The notes under the pieces are model-generated. The model made no database searches. It saw only the letters and a program-made list of their open reading frames with translations, and was not told the origin of the DNA. A DNA stretch of 64,000 nt from Micropterus salmoides (lineage: Eukaryota; Chordata; Actinopteri; Centrarchiformes; Centrarchidae): NCBI RefSeq assembly GCF_014851395.1, contig NW_024040152.1, forward strand, positions 21,934,644-21,998,643, read 5' to 3'. How positions within the stretch are numbered: the stretch's first letter is position 1; each line of letters opens with the position of its first letter. This document shows positions 40,102 through 55,400 of this stretch, in pieces. A program made the translations under genes and the position numbers.

Positions 40102-43100
40102 GTATAGTTTACAATGCAATGAATGGATGTTGCAGATTTAAAGGCAGTTACCTTTCACACTGAGAAATAAAGTACAGTAGAGAACATAACAGACCAGAGA
40201 TGAGTACATTAGAATCGACTAAAGCACATATAGTACCTCTGTCCTCCAGTGGGTTGTTGGCAAGATTAATGGTGGTGAGTCCGGAGCTGGGGTTGTGGGC
40301 CAGGGCAGCAGCTAGCTTTTGGGCAAAATCCCTGTAGAGTATAAAAAGAGTGTATCCATTATGTGAATGACCAATGTACTGTACGTGTGCAACAAAAGGC
40401 TTTGGCAACATAAAAATCCTTTTGTTGCCACTGCAGAAAAGCAGAGCAGAATAGAAGTGAATAGGCCGCCTTCACAGAAGTCATGTTGACATGCCACAGT
40501 AGGAGAAGATAAAATGAATACAGCTGAATTTCATTTAGCTGCTTCAGTTTAAGGGTCCTAGTATTGTAGATGCTGGCTCACTGTCATGGTTTACTGGGAC
40601 GGTTGAACAAAGCCAGCATAAATGTTATTAGTAACTAGAGCGCGACCGGTTTTGGTCTGGAAAGACCAATACTGATATTGATATTTGAGGATTTTAAAAT
40701 CCGATATTCAGATATATCAGCTGATATTCTTTTTGTCTTTCTTCTTTTCAGAAACACATTACATAAACAATCCCTAACATTTGTTATATGTAGTTATGAA
40801 ACCTCACCAAGATAACATGACATAATGCAGTTTCAATTTTATTTATTTTTTAATTGTTGTAAATAGTACTTTAACATGGATTTGTTCTGAACAGGTGCTG
40901 CTAACAGGGGAGTTGCAGAGTTCCCTCTGGTGGACAAACTATGCAATGACAACACTCATAACACTTGACTGGATCCCTCTTCTGTGTCATTTATCAGCTG
41001 TTACAAACAAATACCAATTTATCTGCAAATAAAGACTTGAAATCTGCTTTATCAATCTAGCAAACAGCTGCATTTCTTTCCAATGTAGTAAAGGAAGCTA
41101 CAAAGTGTAGTCTGCAAGAGAAAAGTCTTCCCAACAGTCAGCATGTAAGTACTGAACTGAATGACAAAAAAATCCATAGCTCGCACTTAGTTGACAAAAG
41201 CAGACATCTGGCCAACATCAACAGCCCTCCACAAAGCTACTGCAGTTTTTCAACTCAGTATGTATTGAACATTTTTGTTTTTTTAACACATTGATTTCAA
41301 AGCCTTTTCTACCATAACTTTGGTTACGGGCACATTAAAACTGTTTTGTCTTGCTTTGATACTCATTAAATTATTAGTTTGTTATTAAAATGAACATAAA
41401 AATTGGTTCAGTAATATAAAATTGAATCACATTAAATCAAAAATCTAAAGTATAGTGTGATGTTTAAAAATCTTGTGATTACATTTTCATAAAGTGACTT
41501 TTAGTTGCTAGTATGGGTCAAGCTCTAAAAAGCTTGGATCCTACACTTCCCATAATGCAAAGCAGTGTCTTTTATTAGACCCTTCATGTTTGGGAAACTT
41601 TCAAAGCCCACCCCAAGTTTGTAACATAGGTTTCTGCTAAAAATGTGGTCTCCTACAGTTGAGTCATAACACTTGACAAAGCACTTTCAGACCCACAGAA
41701 AACATTATATAACCATTTTCACAAGCTCAGTAGTAGTCTTTATTACCAGTTTATTGACCTTGACACCACAAATTTAATAATCTCACGTTTTGAGTCCTGC
41801 GTTGTCCAGAACCAACTCCTCCAGTCGACTGGAGCGGGACACAACACGAAGGATCTGCTCGCAAACATCTGCAGACTAAAGACACACATGCATACATGTA
41901 CACAACATAGGTGTCAGTAAAATCTTTTTTTATAATTCATAATTTTGCAGGTAGTACAATCTAAACAAGACAGAAAAACATGTACTATAGTTTTTGTTAG
42001 TGCTCTAAAAACAGTAAATAGTAAGGATGATAGGAGAGTCTCACATTCACAGCAGTGCAGTAGATCTTAGCTCACTGATCCGTTAATCAAAAGCATAAAA
42101 ATATACTAATTAACTGAACCAGCTCTGAGGTTTAAAACACACTTTTATCAAGAACAGTTCAGCTTGGATTGAACCATTCAAGGTCAAAGGAATAACACAG
42201 AAATTTACTTTTGGGACAAATTATTCCACTAAGTGCTCTTGTGCAAAATGCAGTGAAACTACTCCAGAAAAACTGTTTGTTTATGCTAATTAAAGCTGCA
42301 CTGAAGAACATAAAAAACAAACAGCTTACAAGTGAATTTTGTCTCTTTCTCTCAAAGTCCATTTATGCGTAACAAGGATAGACAGGGGACAGCAGACTTT
42401 AGACACTTTAGAGGGAGAACTGTCTCGCTTCTGTGGACTCAACACCACAGGAGACAGAGTCAGGGGAGCAAAAGCACTCATACTTAGATGAAATTAAAAA
42501 TTCAACAGTTGGACGTCCATGCCCTACCTAGATGTTCACTGACCCACTTCACTGTGTGCTGCGTCATGCTCAAATATGGAGACAAACACATATCCTGTTT
42601 GCCTTACTACAGTAATTCTCAGTAATGCTACACCAATTATCTGCGCTGATTCATAACACAAACATTTTCCATCATAATACCAAAACTTTACTGGACCATT
42701 GTTTTGTTGTTATTCTTGGAAATTGACATTCCTACTTCTCTCAGCCAGCAGCCTCAGTGTGGCCAAAACACTGGCGACATTGTCCCACACTGTTATCTAC
42801 AGTGACGGGGAGAGAAAGAGGGGAAAAAAGGAGAGAGGGATCGTGGAGAGAGAAAGAGACAACGAGAGGGCGAGATAGAAGAAAGGCACTGTTGTTCACA
42901 TGTTTACTCTGTGAATCTGTGAGTATTACAGAAGAGGAATAAGAACGATAGAGGGCAGCGAGAGATGACACACTACAGAAAAGGGAGATATATGGGTAGT
43001 GAGGGATGAAATAGAGAAAAAGAGGAGAGAGAGGAGACGGTCATTGCACAGTAAAGAGAGAGCGCACACAAAGAAGCCTGTATTTTCCAAAAGAGTCACA

Positions 43101-43407
43101 ATAAAACTCTTGGGGACAGCACAGCGACACTGTCAGCATGTGCGCTGCACCATTTACCATTCATTAAATAAGAGCCTCGTCATGCTGTGCTGTCCTGATG
43201 GACGTCCTGCTGAAATATCAAACACTTTCTCACACACACTCACACCGTGCAATCATAAGACAATCAGAAGGGAAGTCCTTTTATCGATGCTGCTCTCTCC
43301 TCTTCTTCTCCTTTGTCATTTTTGGCTCAGCATCTTGATTAGACCACAAGACAAACAGCCTGATTGAACTGAGGATGAGCAGCATAAACCCTCACTGTGA
43401 TAGCCGG

Positions 43408-43450
<43 letters not shown>

Positions 43451-46400
43451 AAAGAGTGTTTGTTAGTGTTATATTATCTAGTCCACTGCACTGAGAGATT
43501 CCTAATCTGTTTGATAGAGATGGTTAGGCTGTAATTTAAGCCTGAGGCGTGTGAATTTCCCTTTCACTCACTTTTTCTTCTCTTTTTCTTTCCGCTTTAC
43601 AATCCAGACATTTCGTTTTAGATACTCCCAATGTAACTGTGTACACAAAAGTTCAGGCTGATGGGCAGTGTTGCCCTTGAGTTGAACGTTTGCATGTCAG
43701 TAGATTTGGCAGGAACATAAATTGGCATACTTCTAGACAGTAAAGACTCGTTTCTCATGCTGGAAATGTCAAGTCCCTCTCACTCTGGCGTCATTCTTTA
43801 AATCTGATCTCTTTCCTGATACCTTCTGACTCATTTCCTTATTCGTCTGGCATCTCTCCCTCACACTCTGTCCAATGACCTCTTCACTGGCCTTTATGTT
43901 TTTGTCTCACTGCTCTGTTTGCTGCCATCACTTTGTCCCTTTCACTCTCTGTTCCCATCCTATTCTTCTTTCTAACTTGTTATTGTTTCCACTGGCACAG
44001 GATCAAGAACAATTCAAAATCACGCACCAGAGCACATCCTTGCTCCCCTTGTCTCTCCATTATCACTGTATAAACATGCACAGAGACAAAAAAGAGGGGA
44101 AATAAGACTAACGTTGCCATGTTAACACCCAAAGAAGTTTCTGTTGCAATAAACAAATTTTCCATTGTTTCACAATAAACAGAACAGAACGACTGTCCAA
44201 AACAAGAAGAAGAAAACCGACTCCAGTAACAAAACTACAAAACATTTGAATAAACATGTGCTGAAACTTCCTAACACAGAAGCCTTAGCATCCATTATAA
44301 TACATGCTAATCGGGGATAGAAAGGACACACGTTAGACACAAGGTGCACATGTGCCCGTTTGAGTATTTGAGCCTAAATATGCACATGGCGTGGTGACGG
44401 ACAGGATTTTAAAATTCAATACAAAAGGAATTGTCTGTGACGGAGGCGTGAGATAATTGTTTGGACTGTGGAAGCTGCGTGTGGTAATTGGTTAGACCGA
44501 GCGAAAGCCTTGAGACGGAGAGTTAGTAATGGAGTGCTGCAGGGGGGCAACAGCCTGAGACATTGAGCCCCATTGTCTCGTTAGGATTAAGAGTCTTATC
44601 ACACGAGAACATTGGACTGATCCTCAGTCAGCAGACAGGCGGGGATGATTGAGGAAACAAAGGGGGTAAATTCTGTACCAGCAGATACAGCTTTACGCAT
44701 AGTTAGGCAAAGGTGAGTGAGAGACATGCACTGCAGTAAATGCAGGCAGAGCGGGGATATGTTGTAAACGTATGATTTCGGAAGAGACAGAAATAACTAG
44801 TTATAACAGATAACAGTGAAATTCTCAACCACCCTTAAAAAGCCTTTCGATCAACTTGTAACAAGTTTCATCTGAACTACACCGGTGTTGGCGTAGCTCT
44901 AAGAAAGACAATGTCAACCTGTTCCGCCCGTTCCGTCAGTCTATCCCAGCCCACCGGTTTGGACAAAGCTCAATTAATTTTATTTGTCCGGTACTTTAAA
45001 AAAAAAAACCCAGCAAAACTACATTCGATGACATTCCCATCGACCTCAGCGGTACTTTGTGTTTAGTGCTAATAAGCAAATGTTAACATGCTAACACACT
45101 AAACTAAGATTTTGAACACGGTGAGCCCTGAGCAATAACACAGAAGCCTACCTGCTAAACCTGAGTATGTTAGCATTGTCATTGTAAATTTGTTAGCATG
45201 CTGACGTTAGCATTTAGCTCAAAACACTGCTGCGTCCAAGTACAGCCTCACAATGACTCTTTATCTTGTTTACCCAGGGATTTCCCATGTATTGACGATA
45301 TCAACTGGTGCAGTCTCTCACTTGTGATATGGTATTTGACAGATGGAAGGACAGAGAGACACCCCCCTCCAAGCTCCCACCCCTCTTTTTACTGCATTGA
45401 GGGGAAAAAAGATATTGTAACAGGTGCAGAAACCACTGCATCCGTACGGTAGTAGTGCAGTCAGGAAGTGAGAAGCAGGACCTTTACAAAAGTGAAAGGA
45501 ATATAGAACAGACAGACAGGGACAGACACATCTATCAGTTCATCTTAAGTAGTGATTCTCCTCACTACTTAATTAAAAGATTAAATTAAATCTTGATAAT
45601 TTTGCTGTTTTATGGCCGCAGACTATTAGACTGTTTATCCAACACAAATGTACAAAACTGGTAAGTAGACAGGAGGAACTACCTGGAAATTATAAAAGCA
45701 ATACAATAATTATTTATTGCCTCTGTAATATTAAAACCACCCACATGTAAATGGAGTGGACAAAATACTAGAAACTAATATAAAATAATCATCAAAAAAC
45801 TGAACACAACCTTCTTAAATGGAGGATTTATTGCAGGGCGACTGAATAAGACTGCATTAAACTAGATTAACCTACCAAATTGGCAACTGATCATATATAA
45901 ATCATTCTAGTGTAAATGGAAGGAGTTGGTGGCCAGAAAAGACCAGCATGAAGTCTCAAGCATGGAGCTCAGAATACACTGAAAAACAAAGAATACAAGA
46001 AAAACAAGACAAAATACTTGCCCATCAAAATACTTGACTGACCCCCTGCCAAAACTGAAATACCATTAGTGTAACACAACAAACATTCCTAAGGATCATG
46101 TAGTTCATGTTGCTTCATGGCTAGCTATAACAAGACAACAATAACTGTGTTTTTAATTTCCACAAACTCAACAGACATGATTAGTGAGCAGACAAGAGAA
46201 AAAGTGTACTAACCAGTTTGTAGTCCTTAGTGGAGAGCTTGGTGAACCACTGGTTAAACTCCAGGACTGCTATTATAGCCACCAGATCCCTGAGGAGGAG
46301 AAGACAGGGAGGAAAGAAAAGGTCATAGCTGCAACTAGATTTTTTTTTTTTTCCATCACCTTTCAACACCACCTTAGGTTAATGGTGACTTCAGCACATT

Positions 46401-49400
46401 TTGACATTAAAAATAAATCATGTCACACCTACAGTAGCTCTCTTATCTTTCAGCTTTGTGGTCCTCTCATCCCAACAAATCTTTTCAGCCACATGGCTTC
46501 ATCTGTGTGCAACTGCTTTCACAATTATTCACATCATGTTGCTGGATTATATTTTACCTTGGTTAATTCAAACACTCACCTGTTCTCCAGATGGCTGAAG
46601 TCCTGCAGGTTGAGTTCTCTGGTGTCTTGTGTCAAATAGATAGTGTCCACATCCTGGAAAGGAAACAAAGGAAACGAAACAAGTCTGTTACAAAAGAAAT
46701 TAATTATTACAACTGCTAGCTCTTGATGAGTCTAAACGATTCCACAGGGCAGATGGAAACATAAAGCAGAGAAAGTGTCAAGAAGGAGCAAGAGTATGAA
46801 AAAGATTTTGAGAAATGTAAAAACATGGGTACTATATTCATATACTGTTGTGGCTATCCTATTTATCAAAGAAGTTTATGCAGTTTTATGTCATCTAGTA
46901 AACAGCACTGCAGTACAGTCGAACCATGATCTGTCAATGCTGTGCAACTGCACAAAAGAATGTAAATAATAATACTGACCCATTGCACCTCTTCCCGGTG
47001 CGGCAGCCCCAACCAGTCACAAACACATCTGTACATCTGAGAAAACCCACCTAGGCAGAGGGAGAGAACACAACATATATAATATAAACATTACAGAATA
47101 TTTTGGCTGTCCATCTTACCAAAGAGCTGTGGGGTGGAGATTTTGCAAAATTGCATATAATTTGAATCTACAGTTAATTTTATCACAAATGACAATCACT
47201 TTAATTCAGCATGTGAAACTACTTTTCAATTTTTGTAAACTCAGTGTATGACTGACTATACCGCACACATTTCATACTACAGCAAAGGCATGAAGAAGCA
47301 CACAGTAATTATTGCAAGGTCACAGATCTTACCACAGGGTCCAGGTTCAGCAGGTTTGTTGTTCTCCCACAGAGTCTGCAGAGAGGTCAGTCTGTCTGGA
47401 GGCTCCATGCAGAGCTTCTTCATCACTTTACTGAGGAAAAAATACAGATTAGAGCACAGTTTTGTCATCCCATTTTTACATTTCGCAAATGTTGCAGCCA
47501 TTTAATAGATTTGAAACAGGCAGCTTCTGGCTACTTTCTCACAGTCTTACCTGTCAATGGACATTTCCCAAGCAGGACCTTGCTGAGTACTATTATGTAC
47601 TCCAATAATTTAATAACTACCTAAACTTAAACCACACAATTAAAGTCTGATGATGCATTAAATCTACTGCAGCTCAAAGATACAAACATCTTCTCTGTCT
47701 GTTGAGTCAAAGACTTTGTCCTGTTCACAAGACATTATCGTACAAGTTTATGGTTTTACATCTGTGATCATTTCCGCATTTATATTCATGCTTCCTGTTC
47801 TCAACAAAACATATTAGATGAGATTCACATCCGCATTACAATAGATAAATTGTTTTATATATAAAATACAATGTACTATGGCTATGAGTCAACCAAAGGG
47901 ACTTACAGAGATCTCCGGCAGTCTTTTAGAGAATAATTCATACACATGCAAAATAAATATGCATATACACATGCACTCACACAGAGACTGATAATAGAAA
48001 TACTATGAGGTGAATTTAAAGCTGGAGTGCAGTACTTTTACATATAAATGAACATACGTTACATTCAAGCCCTTGCCAAATGAGTTCAAACAATGTTGAT
48101 TAAGCCTATTAAAGCCAGGCAAATCTCTCTGTATTCGCAGTATACCAGAGTTTTAAAATCTGGTATCTGTCGCGACATTCCCTCTCTAGCAAACCGGTGA
48201 TGCATTGTATGCCAACAAGGAGTGTTGGTTTGCCAAAGCTGAAGCAAGGCCATAGACACAGCACCACCTCAACTCGACAGTGTAATTACTCTCACTGTCA
48301 GAAGGGCGAAACAAAAGTTCCGTAATGCAAATTTAACTACATTTTTTTCGGACTGATGTGAACATAACTGGTACATTTAAATCGCAATAAATCCATCAAA
48401 AAACACATAAATAGAGATGGAACTCACCTAGGTGGTAAACCGGGACATATCCTAAGCAGACAGTTTCCTATGTGAGCGACCACCTCGTTGACTTCCTCTG
48501 TAGAGGGCAGCTTCAGAGAGAAGGAGCCACGCTCGTACTCTATGAACAGCTAAAAGGACACATCAGTAATTAGTGATCCACAACAGCATGCACAGTTTCA
48601 CCTAAATCTACCTCAAGCACAGTTACACTTATTTAGATTTTTAAAAGAGACGTAGTTACTGTATTTCATCCACTAAGTCAGTTTGGTTTTAAAAAAAATA
48701 AAATCTATTGTATAGCTTGTTTGCATTGAGAGGATTCAACAGGAGTGCATTATGTGTTTATACACATACATTTTTATCTTTCCATTTCATTTTCCACTTT
48801 TCTGCCCGTCTACTCCCAAGTGTCTATCCACTGAATCTACCAAGCAGTAATGTAAATGACAGGAAGAAACACATCCATCTTTCCACTTAACCACATTTAC
48901 ATCCCACATCTTTAAGCTAAAGTAAAGATTTAATTACCAATTGAATAAGACCATTTCAGTGTAATTATGCAAATGCTTGATGTAAGGCGATACACGCAGT
49001 ATAGGCCAAAATTAACATAATCCCAGCTGATACTTATTAAACATGGGAGACCATCAGTCAATATATTAGGAGGACTGACATCTCTCGAGATGAGTGGGAG
49101 AGAGGTTCAGCTGCTGGAACAGTCTGGTTAGTGAAGGATTATCATATTTTGTAGATAGATCCTGCTGGCTGACAGCTAGCCAGCACTGGTCAAAAAGCCA
49201 AATGGAAGCTCTTCCCAGATAGGACACAGCTCCCCCAGAGCTATCATTTCTAAATCCAGACCTGTTTTTGATTTTATAATTTTTTATGGATTATACTAGC
49301 ACTGAAGATTTTACTTCCAATCTTTTCAGTTTAGTCTACCTTGTTCACAGCATAGAATCTGAGTATAGGCGCTGTCCCTGGGTTTAAGTACCCATATCAG

Positions 49401-52400
49401 CAAACATCCATCATGCTCAAGTGTCCCGGAGTAAGACACTGAAGTCTAAGCTTCCCTTCGAAGTTTACCTGCAGCAATATTTCTGGCCCGTATGAAACAT
49501 AAATTTACTAGTTTTTATTGTATTGAGGATATGAATGTACTACACTGGACTCTCTTGATATCCTTGATGAGAATCCCTCCCTGATTCGATGGTTAAAATA
49601 AAAAGAAGTGGTATTCTAGGACCAGAATTGAAAATGAAATCAATAAAATACAATATTAGAGTTTGAGCTAATGTTGTTTTAGTATATGCTTTACGCTTCT
49701 CTCTTTGGCTCTCGTTTTCTTTTCACATACAACACAATACACATCAAGAGCTTTCTATTGTTGTTCATGTTGGCTTGTCAATACGTTCACTGCGGGTATT
49801 TAACTACAGCAATCTTTACAGCTTCACTAACAGCAAAATTGTACTTCAGGACAAAATAAAATTGACTACAAGTTGTTTATGCTGAATTTACAAGGTGAAC
49901 TGTACCATTATGAAATAATCTATAAAAATCCTAAATGTATAATGTAAGCACAAGTTATTACCACATCAAACAAACTGGTTTTACCTGGTAAATTATGATT
50001 TAAAGTAATTGTTTAACATTTTGGAAAATACACTTACCTGCTTTCTTGCTGAGAGTTAGCTGAGAAGACTGATACCACTCTCATGGCTCTTTGCTCAGAT
50101 AGCTAGCGGTTAGCCTAGCATAAAGACTGGAAATTGGATGTAACAGTTAATCTGTTCCTGTCCAAAGATAACAAATATGCCTACCAGCATCTCTAAAGTT
50201 CATTAAATAACATGTTGTGTCTTGTTTCTTTAATCTGCACACTAACAGAAATATAAAGATGGTAATATGTGGTTGTAGACAGAGCAGTGAGCTGCTTCCA
50301 GTCTTTATCCTAAGCTAAGCTAGTTACCTCCTGGCTGTAGTGATGTGTAGCCAGTGGTCTTGATCTTTCTAGCTTTCTGCAAGAAAGTGAGTAAGTGTAT
50401 TTCCAAAATGTGGAACTAATCCTTTAAAGTGGTCATATTATGCTCATTCATAAGGAGTGTTTTTCCACCTGTGTTTTTTGAGGGTGTGTCTGACTAGCCA
50501 CTAGGCGAGTATTATGACGCGTGTTTTTTGTGACGTCGGCAAAAAGCGGAAGAAAAGGCTGGACTACTGTTTTCAGGCAGTTCAGAGTAGTGTTTTCTTT
50601 GGGAGATGGGAACTTCCTTTGGGGTGGACTTTGGGCTTTTTCACTTTGCAAACCTATTACATGCACAAAACCGATATATAACACAATAAAGGAGAGGGAA
50701 AAAGCCAAAAGGCATAATATGACCATGCTCTTATGGTGTGCTGGACACGGGTTCATTTTTGTGCTAGGTTCTGTACCTGTGTAGGCTTGTTACAAGCAAT
50801 CCCCTGGATCTCCAGATAATTAAAGGAATGTTCCACCTGAAAAAAAGAGCACAGAAATCACCATTATAATAATTATACTATATCATACATAGGCATGGCC
50901 TCGAAACGTGCTGGTTCACATGAAAACGAAGATGAGATACAGTCACTCTCTTTCATCCTATTTATCCCTGTATCTTTAGCAGTTGAGTTTATTTAAATTG
51001 CAACTAGGAAGCACTGTTCATTTATTGCTCATTTGCATGAAAGTATTTGCTCTTAAATGCTTGTAGTTACACATAGGTGAGACACTAAATCTTTCCTTTT
51101 AGTGTTTACAATTTGCTTCTTGAATTGTTTGAATAGAGAAGGAAACAATTTCAGCTTTAACAGAAAATGGAAAGTAAATCAAAAAAGGTCTATTCCTCAT
51201 ATCTTTTTTCACATACATGGTTTTCAAAACAAGGCAGGCTAAAGACAAACAGAGCAGTCTTACATCAACATTTTCTATTTCTGTTTTTCCAGACAGTATT
51301 TTAGGACAAAGAAAGCAGCAGTAGTCTGCTTTTCAATACCTAAAAAGAAAAATATATCCTTTTGTGTGAGAGGGGGATCCTGTGAATACAAATGCCTACT
51401 ACTACTACTATACACTGAGCACACAGTTTCCATGCACTTCCTCTCCATCTCTTTTTCTTCTTCTCTCTCACACACACAAACACAGACATACAGTACAGTG
51501 CCTGAGGGCAGGCCAGGGAGCGAGGCCAGACTATTCCAGGTGGGTGCTGTGTTCCTGAGGCTTGGCTCAGAGATGAGAGGAGGGAGAGGATAAGCGCACT
51601 GTCTGTCTACTGTCTGACTACAGCATGCAGTGTGTCTGTGTGCTTCAGCACTGCACTGTGGTTACTCACTCATGTTCAGTCTGTACGCTAGAAATAATTC
51701 TGCAATAAATCTTCAATAAAACTTTCTCTATTTAGGGTACAGTCTAACACACACACACACACACACACTATTCAAAAGGAGATGAGTCTAAGCTCAGTTA
51801 ATCACATGTTCATCAGACGAAACAAAGAAACATACAGTTTGCTATTAGCAGAGACAAGGGGGTACCTGACTGTTTTTAAGCAACATTACATAACTGAAAT
51901 AATACATTCTTTGTCTTTGAAAAGAAAAGTTGATTTATAAACAATACAACACCCTCGCTTCATTCAACACACTCTTTAGGAGGTACAGCTTTATTTTAAT
52001 GTTATCTGGTATGGCAAGTAGCTTACAGCATGGTGGCTAATGTTAGCTACAGTTATTTAGCTACAAAAACAGGCTATCTGTGAGCTACAGTATTTAGCAC
52101 CTTTACCATAGCACCTCAAACTCAATTAGATCATCCTGAATGCAAAGTAACTGCTAAATTATCATCAAACACTCAACTACAGACAGAGCAGGTTAAAACA
52201 GATAAATACGTTAGTGTCAATTATGCAGTAAATGTAACTGTGTTCTTATAATTATATTTAAGTTCCAGGTCACCCTAGGGGTGTTTCTTGTTGCTCAGTG
52301 AGAAAAAGGTTTAACAGAACAATTTGGCATTTTGACAGTATAGGAGGCTACTAACCATAATACAGTTTATTACCTATGTCTCACTACACACTCCACAACC

Positions 52401-55400
52401 AGGTATGATGGGAATGTCAAATTAGCAAACATCACACATCTATTCACACCTAGGTCTGGCATACAGGCCGATACAGTACTACAGTACAGTATGTAGGCTA
52501 CAGTAAACTAGTAGAAGTGGTACAGCAGTCTACGGAAGTGAGTATACATAAACTATATGCTCACGTTACAAGAGCCTATGCAGTAAACGGTGTTCAAACC
52601 TAACTTAAACGGGGTCAATCAGTTCATTTCATACAGCCAATAAATACTAGATAGCCTGCTGAACTGAGTGCCAGCAACTAATAGGTGAGCATGCTGATGA
52701 ATATGAACTCCCCATAGGAAAGCAAAATCCAGGGTGAGATCTCATAGTTGTTTCCTTCTTTTCTCCTAGACACAAATGAGCTGCTTTTAATACCAAGATG
52801 AGACCAAAGGCCTTTTCTCCCACTTCTCAAATTCATCTCAGGAGAAACAACCATGTAAAATCTCATTTATGCCTGACTCTGATCAAAACAAGAGATCTCT
52901 AACTGATCTTAAATAAGTCTTATTTAAGTCTCCTGAACATTGGACCATGAGATCAGAGAAAGAGCTCAACGAAAACTCAGCTATGACTCCTAGGATCTCA
53001 TGATTCTTTTCAAATATGTCTCAGTTTTCTCATATTGGCCTCAGGAGCAAAAACACATCTCTGTCTTACTCTGATCAAAGGATGAGAACTCTACAGTATC
53101 TTAAATAACTGTAATTTCAGTCCAGAATGTGGATCAGAAAAAAAGTACCAAGATATTTCTCAGTTTTGTATTAGTGACCCCACTTAGGGGTTATTTTACT
53201 CAAGTACTTTACTTACGTAAAATGTTGAGGTTGAATATTTTCTTTTTATGGGGGTTTGTATTTTTACTCTCCTTAATTTCAAATCCTTATTGTATTTATT
53301 GTTAATTATCTGTTACAAGTTACTGAGAAAAATTTAATTTTGACATTGAAAATAATGCACTTTCAAATGTCATGTTTTCCAATTGGTTAAGGTAGTCACA
53401 GCAAACATAACTGGAACACCCAATACTTTGACATGATGTTTAGAGATTAATTCATTAAGGACCGAATGCACGCAAGAACCGAGATTCAACATGTATCGGT
53501 CATACAGAATAAGCACTTTTACTTTTGATACTTAAGTACATTCACTATGGAATACTTTTCTACCTTTTACTTGACTAGAATTTTGAGGACTTTAATTGTG
53601 GATATGGTATTTCTCAATCAGTCCCGTACATCTAAGTTTAGCTGGATGGCGCAGTGGCAGCGTTGTTGCCCTTTGAACAGCAGGAGTGGGGTTCAAATCC
53701 AGCTCAGGGCAAACCTCCAGCATGGTTATTAAGCATAGACAGTAATGTGACACAATCAAGCTCACGAACAGCTCCCAACTGGTTTTTAGGAGCAATAAGG
53801 AAGACATTAATGAACTCAGATAGATACAATGATGAGATCTCATCTGTTACTATCATTTATCCTATTGTAATCTCAATTAAGTATCGAGTTGTCTTACCTA
53901 AGTCTCAAAACCTCAATCTCTTCATCTCATCCTTTTCTCCTAAGGGGTTTTAGGAGCAAAAATTCAGATTGGAGTGATCTCAAAAAGATATACTATTGAG
54001 ATCTTAGTGTTTTCTCAAGAGTTAAAGAAAAGACTAGTCTGAGAAAAAGATTTTTCCTCTGGGTCTAGCCAATGGCAAGACACCATGCTGGGAGGTGTAG
54101 GGAAAAATGCCTGAGTAACTGCATCGTTCACTCATTCGTTCACTTTCCATCTGTCACTTTAACTGCTTTCCTCCTCTTTTCTTTTTGTTGTATTTTCTTG
54201 GAAAATTTAACTTGTATTTGTGTCTATGATTTGATGTACAGGAATTGGTTATAATTGTGAACATTGGGATGCTGTTGCAATGAGCTACATTATAAGAGAA
54301 GACTGTAGATTTTGCTTTATAAACATTTGTCTAGTAGTCAGACAGCTTAGAATCTTTCATGCTAGAGGTTTCATTTACTTGAGGTTTTATGAGATGGTTT
54401 GCATTAGATTACATGAGATGTTAGGTCTGGGTAGGCCTATCTAAATTATGAAATATATGCTCAGTGTGATCTTTTGTTAAAACACCACAATTCTGTCATA
54501 AAGCAGAAAGCAAAGTGAGATAAAAAAAAATGTTAAAAAAAGGAGTGTACAGGTATGTGAAAATACAGCATCAAGAGATACAGAAAAAAAGAGGCAAAAG
54601 AAAAGGAGGGTGTGATGAATGAAAGCGTGATTTTGTGTGTTTGAAGCATGTGTGCATGTTTGGGAGGAGATACTGACAGACTGTAAGGCCCTGCAGCTTC
54701 TCAAGAGAAGCCAAACCATCAATTGGAGTCATACACACAAAAAACCCACTGAGAAGTGCCTTGGAGAGCTAGGGGGAGATTTTATCTACAACAGAGTAGA
54801 GCTACATAGGAAAGTGTTTAACTGAGGGTTTACTGCTACAGCAATACAGTTACTCTAATATTAAAGGCCGTGGGCATTACTGATGAAATCCCCACTTACT
54901 GGTTGTTATATTGTATGTTTTAGATGCATCTCTGGGATTCAAGACAGAGACGCATCTAAAATAGGACAGATCAAACACAGCACCAACAACACATTCAGAT
55001 GGCCAGAAGCATAAATCAACACTGTCTCAGCGTTGATTCAACAAAAACAGATTTTCTGCAGAAAACTAAAAGAGTGAATCTGCGGAGGATGTATTAAGTC
55101 AATGGCTCTTGTGTTGGAACAGTGAGCAGAGGCTAATCCTAATTTACAGTTGACTTGTCTCCACTGTAATATAGATTTCACATAAAAAAAAAAAAATCAA
55201 TATAGTCAGAAATACTGGAACCATCAGCTTTTTTTACGGATGTTGGCAAGTTTCGTCTTTTAACAGTGACAGCATCCTGCACTTACACTACTGGTAGCAT
55301 TGTGAAACAAAAACGATCCTGAAGGCATACGAGTTTCAATTAAGTGGGAAGGTAAGCATGTTTTTAACAATTTTTGAAAATCTGGAAATTACATTTTGAG

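Larger units (their letters stand above)
41876..46213. other. CARMIL1 intron 7-8 (4.3 kb)
   Basis: No exon recognised. It contains purine-rich DNA (42800-43060), a TG tract and the interspersed repeat at 45020-45245. Confidence 0.6.

Noticed and set aside
50448..50756. 102-codon minus-strand open frame
   Set aside because: It lies almost wholly within the MITE at 50428-50731 and has no family resemblance.
53641..53715. Possible tRNA gene
   Set aside because: A- and B-box-like words are present but the stems do not pair as a cloverleaf; a SINE fits better.
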